A DNA stretch of 5,412 nucleotides, from the NCBI GenBank assembly GCA_947460525.1, contig CANHIV010000102.1:1-5412 (forward strand), written 5' to 3'. Under the pieces are notes generated by a model, which had not been told where the DNA came from, made no database searches, and saw only the letters and a program-made list of their open reading frames with translations. Positions 1-5,412 of this stretch are shown here, piece by piece. How positions within the stretch are numbered: position 1 is the stretch's first letter; each line of letters opens with the position of its first letter. The position numbers and the translations under genes were made by a program. The stretch is from Flavobacteriales bacterium. Its GTDB lineage: Bacteria > Bacteroidota > Bacteroidia > Flavobacteriales_D > Sanyastnellaceae.

Positions 1-204
1 GCTGAAATCGAACAAAAGAAATCAGCCCTCCAGGTTGAAGGACGAACAGCAGTGAACAGAGCTGAAGAATTCGGACGTCTTAATTACTTGCTTGAATACC
101 GCCAAGCTGGAGTGCCACAACCGGAAACTACCGAGGCCATTTCAAGCGAACTCGAACTTGAAGCTCTTGCCCTAGAAGTAGAGCTCGAACTTATTTCATT
201 CTAA
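1..204 (+). CDS. C-terminal end of an unrecognised protein (5' end outside window)
   Basis: An open frame enters from the left edge in frame 1 and ends at TAA 202-204, giving 67 residues of C-terminus. I do not recognise the family. The visible part is a helical, charged stretch (around AEEFGRLNYLLEYRQAG) followed by a Pro/Thr linker. It ends in a tail alternating Glu and Leu/Ala that finishes in Ile-Ser-Phe. The tail contains the 9-base direct repeat ctcgaactt at 151-159 and 184-192, so the acidic end may have grown by local duplication. An acidic tail with a terminal Phe loosely recalls the protein-docking tail of single-stranded DNA-binding proteins, but the sequence is not the canonical one and I do not assign that function. 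The gene lies 18 bases upstream of the RadA-like gene in the same direction, so the two are probably co-transcribed. There is confidence that it is coding, none about its function. Confidence 0.7.
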   Translation, partial: AEIEQKKSALQVEGRTAVNRAEEFGRLNYLLEYRQAGVPQPETTEAISSELELEALALEVELELISF

Positions 205-222
205 CCATTCAAATCTCATCCC

Positions 223-1851
223 ATGATCAATACAAAAAACTACTTCTCTCAAGCACAGAATATAGACTGGTCTGCAATGCCTGAAGCATTGGCCAAAGGA
301 CACAAACTCGTAGAAGGCGCATCTCAAGGTAATTGGGCTGCATACAACTCCAATGAGAATATCAAACGTGTTGTCGAGGCTTATTTTCAGAAGTTGTCTG
401 ATTACCTCGAGAAAAATCCAGCTTCAAGTAAGCAAGAAAAGCGAGCAACATCTAAGAGCAAACCCGAGTCGAAAAGTTCACCTGCAGCTCAACCCAAGAT
501 GAAGAAGAAAAACTACGCCGGATTGAAAGTAGAGATTAGACCATTCTCTAAAAGCTCATCAAAATTCATTGTCTGGGACGTGGTCACAGATCAAAAATTC
601 GCCAACGAAAAGTTTGATTCAATAGAAGACGCGGAATCTTTCATTGAAGAAAATGAAATGGAACTGGTTAGAACAGTTACGAATGACGAAGAGCCAGAAG
701 AAACTGAAGCGGATCTAGTTGAACGCATAGACACAGACGTTCAATTCATCAAACGTTACGCGAACATGCACGGTAAGGTAAAAACACAAGCGCAGATTTT
801 GAACTTACTGTCTGGGCTTCAGCGTGCGATTTTAGAAAGAAGAATTCGCAAAGATTCACCTTTTGCCAAAGAAATAGGATTGATGCAGGATCAGCTCGTC
901 AAGGCATACGAAAAGATGGGCGACATGGCAGAGATCAAGATCGACGGCAAAAACCTGAAACGCTATTTGGAAATTGCCAATAGTCAAGAAAGTATGCTGT
1001 CAATTGCTCTGCTGAAAGCCTATGTTGGGTTAAATGGAAAGGTCGGTATCAAAGAGAAGGCTGAGCGCTTGATGAATCGAATGAAGAAAGCCGTGACAGG
1101 TGGAAAAATTTCGCGTAACGACAAGTATGCAAAGAAGCTCAATGATGCCTACGAGAATTTGAAATCATTTGTGGAAGGCGGAGCAAGCAGTTTGTCCATA
1201 GCCAAAGCCGAGTTGAATGGGCTGTTAGGAATTGTTGGTGAAGATTTATTCAGTCAAAAAAAAAGTCTAAACCGAACCGAAGAGGAGGAGGACTATGGTG
1301 ATGAAACCATTGTAGTTCCTTCAGGCGAACTCTTGGGAATGGAATTTCAGACCATCGGGCTCAAAGGAAAATACAAGGAGCTGATCGGTGATCCATCGGT
1401 CGGCTTTTCCGCTATGGTTTATGGCCTACCAAAATCGGGCAAATCAACCCTTTGCCTGGACTTTGCAAAGCATTTGGCAGAGCACCACGGCAAAGTGCTT
1501 TTCTGTGCGGTAGAAGAAGGATTTGGCTACACTCTCAAAGAAAAAATAGAGCGTCTCAAAGCCTCTCATCCCAATCTGTACATAACAGACCGAATTCCGC
1601 CTGATGTAAGCAAATACCAATTTGTATTCATCGATTCCGTCTCAAAAGCCGGAATCGACATTACAGACATGGAACAACTGCGAAAAATGCACCCGGAAAC
1701 CTCGTTCATTTTTATCTACCATACCACAAAAGAAGGCCGTTTCAAAGGAACGAATACCCATGCTCACGAAGTAGACGTAATCATGGAGGTGGCCAAGGGA
1801 GAGGTAAAGGCTACGGGGAGATTTAATGCGGGGGGAAGGATGGAAATCTAA
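223..1851 (+). CDS. RadA/RecA-like P-loop ATPase with a long N-terminal extension
   Basis: This 542-residue protein is probably a cytoplasmic DNA-metabolism ATPase of a mobile element. Residues 1-66 form a helical N-terminus, and 67-97 a Lys/Ser/Pro-rich linker. Residues 98-150 look like a small beta/alpha unit. Residues 165-320 are helical and contain a diverged duplication (near 177-216 and 265-304). An acidic hinge (352-361) leads to the ATPase core from about 375. Walker A is GLPKSGKST (401-409) and Walker B is FVFIDS (467-472). The stretch HTTKEGRFKGT (500-510), followed by HEVD, resembles the VTKEG...AGP...EHxVD region of RadA/Sms. GRFNAGG near the end may correspond to the RadA KNRFG motif. 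Unlike true RadA (about 450-460 residues) it has no N-terminal four-Cys zinc finger and no C-terminal Lon-like domain; the protein stops right after the RecA core. DnaB-type helicase cores are more distant alternatives. The ATG at 223 lacks a Shine-Dalgarno site but follows the upstream stop by 18 bases. An A9 run at 1256-1264 sits at the hinge. The RecA-fold call is firm; the biological role is inferred. Confidence 0.85.
   Translation: MINTKNYFSQAQNIDWSAMPEALAKGHKLVEGASQGNWAAYNSNENIKRVVEAYFQKLSDYLEKNPASSKQEKRATSKSKPESKSSPAAQPKMKKKNYAGLKVEIRPFSKSSSKFIVWDVVTDQKFANEKFDSIEDAESFIEENEMELVRTVTNDEEPEETEADLVERIDTDVQFIKRYANMHGKVKTQAQILNLLSGLQRAILERRIRKDSPFAKEIGLMQDQLVKAYEKMGDMAEIKIDGKNLKRYLEIANSQESMLSIALLKAYVGLNGKVGIKEKAERLMNRMKKAVTGGKISRNDKYAKKLNDAYENLKSFVEGGASSLSIAKAELNGLLGIVGEDLFSQKKSLNRTEEEEDYGDETIVVPSGELLGMEFQTIGLKGKYKELIGDPSVGFSAMVYGLPKSGKSTLCLDFAKHLAEHHGKVLFCAVEEGFGYTLKEKIERLKASHPNLYITDRIPPDVSKYQFVFIDSVSKAGIDITDMEQLRKMHPETSFIFIYHTTKEGRFKGTNTHAHEVDVIMEVAKGEVKATGRFNAGGRMEI
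1256..1264 (+). other. A9 homopolymer, possible slippage site
   Basis: Nine consecutive A residues encode Gln345-Lys346-Lys347 and the first base of Ser348, exactly at the hinge before the ATPase core. Insertion of one A would lead to a TGA at 1299-1301. Loss of one A would lead to a TAA at 1268-1270. Either slip would release the N-terminal helical part without the ATPase. Runs of this length are known to cause transcriptional slippage in some bacterial genes (Thermus dnaX is the classic case). Whether it happens here is unknown. Confidence 0.3.
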
Positions 1852-2534
1852 GCGTTCGATTGAGCTTTATTCATCGTCACAATTGTGTTCACCAATTCAT
1901 CCATCTCTTTCTCCATTGAAATTGACTCTTCTATATTTTCAAGCACGACTCTGACTCTTTGCGACTCGAAAATTGAAATAGAAGAAGCAACTTCTACAAT
2001 GGAAGAACGAATGTCCTTATGTGAGGAGGTAATAAGGTTAGTCTGAAAAATGGCACCAAAGAATTCATCCAAAGTCTTGTGATCTTTGGTTGGAATCTCC
2101 TTCTTTATAGATTCACTAATGCTATCCAAATAGTCGATCATCTTTTCAAATGATTTTGCGTGATGACTTATATAATAGGCCAACGTTGGATTTTCCTTTG
2201 ACAATTCATTGACGATTTCAGGATATTTTTCACCATGATCGTCAAGTTTATCCAGGACATCTTCAAAGAGATTCTCCCAAAGCAGTTTCAGTAAAAAAGG
2301 TTTTGCCATTTCAGAATCACTCATTTCTAGTCCAAGTTTGTGCATTAACTTGTCAAAAAACTTATCAGCCGACTTCAGTCTTTCAAGGCGATATACATTG
2401 CCATATATCTCCAAAAGGTAGTACAAAACATTTCGCCGATTACTGTAACGTTCTTTTCGAAATACATACCATTGGCCTATAAGCGCAAATGCACCACCGA
2501 GAAAGGCTGAAAGCATTGTGAGAAGGAATTCCAT
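1848..2534 (-). CDS. Membrane-anchored helical protein of unknown function, last gene of the OLD/HerA-like operon
   Basis: This 228-residue protein matches no family I can name. It starts with one hydrophobic helix (about residues 3-25, rich in Leu, Ala, Gly and Phe, including FLGGAFALIG). The basic RKERYSNRR stretch follows at once, which by the positive-inside rule puts the remainder in the cytoplasm. The other 200 residues look almost entirely helical and charged, with coiled-coil-like stretches near the C-terminus and no obvious catalytic motif. The ATG at 2534-2532 is preferred: it lies 5 bases after the OLD gene stop and keeps the hydrophobic helix. An upstream in-frame TTG at 2552 would add six hydrophobic residues and overlap the OLD gene by 13 bases. 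No Shine-Dalgarno site is seen for either start. The position directly behind the nuclease gene implies a joint function, perhaps a membrane anchor, regulator or effector of the cassette. Its TAG overlaps the stop of the convergent RadA-like gene. Confidence 0.8.
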   Translation of the reverse strand: MEFLLTMLSAFLGGAFALIGQWYVFRKERYSNRRNVLYYLLEIYGNVYRLERLKSADKFFDKLMHKLGLEMSDSEMAKPFLLKLLWENLFEDVLDKLDDHGEKYPEIVNELSKENPTLAYYISHHAKSFEKMIDYLDSISESIKKEIPTKDHKTLDEFFGAIFQTNLITSSHKDIRSSIVEVASSISIFESQRVRVVLENIEESISMEKEMDELVNTIVTMNKAQSNA

Positions 2535-2539
2535 TAAGA

Positions 2540-4345
2540 CTATGAATAACAAAAGTTAATGAAATCTTTGAGTTTGGGAAAGTCTTCCAATTGCCCTGCT
2601 TCTAAAATTTCATTAATTGCAACAATGGCATTGTAGGGCTTTCCACTGCTCCCTTTGCCACGCCAAAGATGCTCGACCGTGTCTTCGTTGACCAGCAAAT
2701 TTTCGGGCGAGACATGTGCTGCGATTTTAGCATTTGCTTTATATGGGTGAATAGGCTTTTTAGCTGCGAGTTCTTCATCAGTCAATCCTTTCCTGTCCAT
2801 ATCATGAACAACTTTAAATGGGATCTCAAATTTTTGAAGAATTCGTGCAATAGCCGGAATGGTCCATTTACCACCGCACGAAACTATTGATGTATCGATT
2901 ATTTTCTGTTCGGGTATACCAATGGTTGCAAGAAGTTGGGGGCAATGTTTGAGCAAAGCCATTTCAGTATCTCCTTCAACTAAAATGCAGGAATCTGTGA
3001 AAAATGCTTCACAAACCGTTGGATGGAAATCTAGAGCGGCCCTTAGTGCTGCCTTTTGTATTTGATCGTCTGCTGTATCGTCGAAAATGTTTTCCGGCAA
3101 TTGCGATTTTGACACAAGCTTAGTGTGCTGATCTTTCTTCAAAATGACTAAGGATCTCGGGTTATCAGCCACATCAATTAGCACTGGATTATGTGTGGTA
3201 CATATCACTTGCCAATGATTACTTTTTGAAACTCGTAACAGAAGGGACTTCAATTTTCTAATCATTTGAGGATGCATATACAGTTCTGGTTCCTCAAAAA
3301 GAATTATTGTGTTTTTTACATTATCGTTTTCCTCATTCTCAGAATTTCTCTCGGCTATTAGTTCAAGTAAAGTAAAGATTAGTGTTCTTTGAAGTCCATG
3401 GCCTTGAAGACTAATTGGGGTGTCGTGTTGGCCATCAACTATCCTAATTCCAACATTGGAAATTAGGGCAGCATCAATATCTGGATTAGACATTGTTAGC
3501 TTTGACTGAACATCAATCAATCCTTTCAGCCGATTAGAAATCTTCTCATTAATTTCTTGAATCGTTGGTAGTGCGGCTGGATTTTGAATTTGTTCACCCA
3601 ACTGCCCTAGAGCTTCAATAATCGTATTATAGGCCGCTAACTCCTTAACCTTTGGCAAAATCAAACTATTAATCAATTCTCCAAATGCGGTTTTTGAAGT
3701 CTTTCCGGTCTTCATTTCTTCAGCTGCATCTCTTACAGCGGGAATTAGAATAGTCGATGGCACGGCTTGTTTTAAAGCAGCAGGAATGCTGATACCTTCA
3801 TCCGTCCATTCTAAGTCTCCATGTACTATGAGTTCTGGTCGATTCTCTCTGATAGCTTGTTTCACTCTTTCATTGTTCGCCTTTGTCTTGAAATGTGTTC
3901 CATTAGTAATACTGAGAGAACCGGCTAGATCCTTTATCTCTTGACTAACATCGGCCCACGTATCGCTCCAGCCTGTTATTATTTCTTTTCTCACGTAAGC
4001 ATGCAGTCCTTTCTCGACTTTGTCTTTCCCGCCTTCATTGAAATAATGAGCAGAAACTCTTAGTATTATTTTATTGTCACTGATAAGACTTGCAACACCC
4101 GGCGTATCTCTTTCCCAATCCTGGATATTTTCGAATGTCCCGATTATCTCCATTTTTACGCCATGAGACTTATTAAGAATTTCTTCGAATTCTGGTGTGC
4201 CGTTATTACAAAGAATATCTATTGCTCTCAATACGCTTGATTTCCCAGCATTATTCTGTCCGATAATTGTCGTGAAATCAGAAACAAGAAAATCGACATC
4301 TTGAATTCCACGAAAGTTGATAATTCTCAGTTTAGTTAAGTTCAT
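2540..4345 (-). CDS. OLD-family ATP-dependent nuclease (ABC-type ATPase plus TOPRIM domain)
   Basis: The 601-residue product has the two-part layout of overcoming-lysogenization-defect nucleases. The N-terminal ABC/SMC-like ATPase opens with LTKLRIINFRGI (3-14), typical of the RecF/OLD group. Walker A is GQNNAGKSS (29-37), the signature-like segment is SLQGHGLQRTL (312-322), Walker B is ILFEEPELYMHP (348-359), and the switch His lies in CTTHNP (382-387). The helical insert between Walker A and the signature probably holds the dimerisation region. The C-terminal TOPRIM domain shows LVEGDTE (455-461, catalytic Glu457), a Gly-Gly-Lys at 491-493 and HDMD (514-517, metal-binding Asp515 and Asp517), followed by PENLLVNED. 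All key residues seem intact, so an active metal-dependent nuclease is expected. The length fits P2 Old and the Gabija subunit GajA (both near 580-600). No UvrD-like helicase partner (GajB) follows; instead there is a membrane protein. The ATG at 4345-4343 lies 2 bases after the HerA-like stop, indicating translational coupling. The family is confident; an antiviral role is inferred. Confidence 0.93.
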   Translation of the reverse strand: MNLTKLRIINFRGIQDVDFLVSDFTTIIGQNNAGKSSVLRAIDILCNNGTPEFEEILNKSHGVKMEIIGTFENIQDWERDTPGVASLISDNKIILRVSAHYFNEGGKDKVEKGLHAYVRKEIITGWSDTWADVSQEIKDLAGSLSITNGTHFKTKANNERVKQAIRENRPELIVHGDLEWTDEGISIPAALKQAVPSTILIPAVRDAAEEMKTGKTSKTAFGELINSLILPKVKELAAYNTIIEALGQLGEQIQNPAALPTIQEINEKISNRLKGLIDVQSKLTMSNPDIDAALISNVGIRIVDGQHDTPISLQGHGLQRTLIFTLLELIAERNSENEENDNVKNTIILFEEPELYMHPQMIRKLKSLLLRVSKSNHWQVICTTHNPVLIDVADNPRSLVILKKDQHTKLVSKSQLPENIFDDTADDQIQKAALRAALDFHPTVCEAFFTDSCILVEGDTEMALLKHCPQLLATIGIPEQKIIDTSIVSCGGKWTIPAIARILQKFEIPFKVVHDMDRKGLTDEELAAKKPIHPYKANAKIAAHVSPENLLVNEDTVEHLWRGKGSSGKPYNAIVAINEILEAGQLEDFPKLKDFINFCYS

Positions 4346-4347
4346 GT

Positions 4348-5412
4348 TTATATCAAATGTTTAACCTTAATCTTCTTGTATTTCTTGCCCATTCCAAGCG
4401 TAATTGCCGTTGGGTTTTTTATAATCAATTCTCCTTTTTGAAGGCTGCCGATCGCTTCTTTGATTTCTTGGAATTCTTTGCCTGATACACCGAAAAGATC
4501 CTTAATTACTCCATCGTTGATGGACTGCTGTTTCATAATGAGCGGGTACTGAGCATTCGCATAGAAATCGAAATATTCGCTTTTGAAACTATCCATATTC
4601 TGTGTAGCCAAGATGATGCTCAAACCTTTGTTCCGACCAACCGCTATAAGGTCACGAAGTGGCTTGTTATCAAAACCAAGCATGTAATGAGCTTCATCAA
4701 TTATGGTAAAGTGTCTTAACTCAACGTACTGCTCATTTACTGCCTGCTTTGGCAACTTCTCGTAAATGGTGTTGAGTTTAGATATGATGAAATAAACGAT
4801 AGCTTTAGCAAGCGGACCGTCCTTGGGGAAAGAGTCCATTTTGATGATGAGACTTTCCTTGATCAAATTGACGGAATCCTCTTTGCTGAAGAGATTATTC
4901 CGGATCAGTTGCTTCAGTACTGACTTAATGCTGTCGTCCTTGTCTTTGTCATTATCGCTTTGAAGATTTGTGTATTCTTTCAGAATCTGATCGAATGAAA
5001 TACTCTTGTTTTGATTGCGCTTGTATGAATTGATAATGGCTTCCGAAAGCCGGTTGCTCATATTTGCGCTAATTTTTGTGTTGTCTATTGAGGACAAAGC
5101 ATTGGCTAGCTCTGTGCTATATAGATTGATCTCATTCTGAGTCTTTCCAGTGAAGTCCTTGAAGGGGTTAAAGGGCAACGGTTGTTTGATCGGATCAAGT
5201 ATGCTGCTACGATCCACTTCAAAAAGAGAAAGCCATTCGTTATTTGCTGGATCACTGAATTCGCCCTTGTAGTCAAATAGTAAAAAATTCACTGGGTAAC
5301 TTGTGTCTACTGAAAGTGACCTGATTTCGTTAATCAAAACGGCGAGCAAGTTGGACTTTCCGGAGCCAGTGGTTCCAGCAACAAGAATCTGTGTATTGGA
5401 AATGCTCACAGA
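4348..5412 (-). CDS. HerA/FtsK-type DNA-translocase-like ATPase (5' end outside window)
   Basis: About 354 residues of C-terminal sequence are visible, and the frame stays open to the right edge. A GTG at 5409-5407 could be read as a start, but it falls only about a dozen residues before Walker A. HerA proteins normally have a beta-barrel domain there, so this is most likely an internal Val of a longer gene. Numbering from that Val, Walker A is GTTGSGKSN (12-20), the HerA-like strand is FDYKGEF (45-51) and LPFNPF follows at 78-83. Walker B is FTIIDEAH (234-241), and GRNKGLSIILATQN (258-271) holds a candidate arginine finger and the sensor Gln. HerA-family proteins form hexameric rings that thread or remodel duplex DNA, often with a nuclease, and also occur in phosphorothioate-linked restriction (DptH-like). 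VirB4-type conjugation ATPases have a related C-terminal half and are the main alternative, but the adjoining OLD nuclease gene favours a defence HerA. The gene is first of the visible operon, and its TAA is 2 bases before the OLD start. Confidence 0.8.
   Translation of the reverse strand, partial: SVSISNTQILVAGTTGSGKSNLLAVLINEIRSLSVDTSYPVNFLLFDYKGEFSDPANNEWLSLFEVDRSSILDPIKQPLPFNPFKDFTGKTQNEINLYSTELANALSSIDNTKISANMSNRLSEAIINSYKRNQNKSISFDQILKEYTNLQSDNDKDKDDSIKSVLKQLIRNNLFSKEDSVNLIKESLIIKMDSFPKDGPLAKAIVYFIISKLNTIYEKLPKQAVNEQYVELRHFTIIDEAHYMLGFDNKPLRDLIAVGRNKGLSIILATQNMDSFKSEYFDFYANAQYPLIMKQQSINDGVIKDLFGVSGKEFQEIKEAIGSLQKGELIIKNPTAITLGMGKKYKKIKVKHLI

Noticed and set aside
1282..1306. Shine-Dalgarno-like gaggaggagga followed by ATG at 1295 inside the RadA-like gene, suggesting an internal start
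   Set aside because: The ATG and the next one at 1301 are out of frame with the gene and reach a stop after about six codons; the purines simply encode the Glu-rich hinge.
1790..1843. G-rich stretch with G4 and G6 runs, considered as a G-quadruplex roadblock between convergent genes
   Set aside because: Only two runs exceed three Gs, and the region encodes the conserved C-terminal end of the ATPase.
1878..1887. Perfect 10-base palindrome cacaattgtg near the convergent stops, considered as an operator or terminator stem
   Set aside because: It is inside coding sequence, has no loop or U-tract, and such short palindromes are expected by chance.
2535..2552. Upstream TTG start for the membrane protein gene
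   Set aside because: It would overlap the OLD gene by 13 bases and has no better leader than the ATG at 2534, which fits a coupled operon.
2669..2890. Short + strand open frame of 73 codons
   Set aside because: It lies entirely antisense to the TOPRIM part of the well-supported OLD gene, and its translation shows no domain or ordinary protein composition.
2859..3065. Short + strand open frame of 68 codons
   Set aside because: It is also antisense to the OLD gene and overlaps the previous spurious frame; no ribosome site or recognisable product.
5407..5409. GTG as the start of the HerA-like gene
   Set aside because: Walker A would begin about a dozen residues in, with no N-terminal domain; the frame is open to the window edge, so a longer gene is more likely.

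Overview
The window looks like an accessory, mobile-element-like segment of a Bacteroidota-type genome or plasmid. This is an inference. Base composition is moderate to AT-leaning by eye. None of the start codons has a convincing Shine-Dalgarno sequence; the leaders are A/T/C-rich, as is common in that phylum. The RadA-like gene on the left also reminds me of genes carried by Bacteroidota mobile elements. No search could be run, so the taxon is tentative.

Left part, + strand (1-1851): the last 67 codons of an unrecognised gene with a Glu/Leu-rich acidic tail. After 18 bases comes a 542-residue protein whose C-terminal third is a RecA/RadA-type P-loop ATPase. Its N-terminal two thirds are a basic linker, a small alpha/beta region and a diverged duplicated helical unit. 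The two genes are probably co-transcribed and look like DNA-metabolism genes of an element backbone.

Right part, - strand (1848-5412), read right to left: a HerA/FtsK-type DNA-translocase-like ATPase whose 5' end lies outside the window; 2 bases later a 601-residue OLD-family ATPase plus TOPRIM nuclease; 5 bases later a 228-residue protein with one N-terminal membrane helix and a helical cytoplasmic domain. The tight spacing indicates one operon. OLD nucleases and HerA ATPases both recur in anti-phage systems, so the trio is best read as a candidate defence cassette. I cannot match a HerA + full-length OLD + membrane-anchored partner to a named system (SIR2-HerA, DUF4297-HerA, Gabija, PARIS and OLD-linked retrons all differ). 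A reasonable working model is that the HerA-like ATPase handles or senses DNA, the OLD protein cuts nucleic acid under ATP control, and the membrane protein anchors, regulates or executes the response. That model is inference.

The two gene blocks meet tail to tail, with stop codons overlapping by 4 bases and no room for a terminator between them. Coding sequence covers almost the whole window. No stretch over 300 bases lacks a gene, and I saw no tRNA, rRNA, CRISPR array or insertion sequence. The promoter of the - strand operon must lie beyond the right edge.
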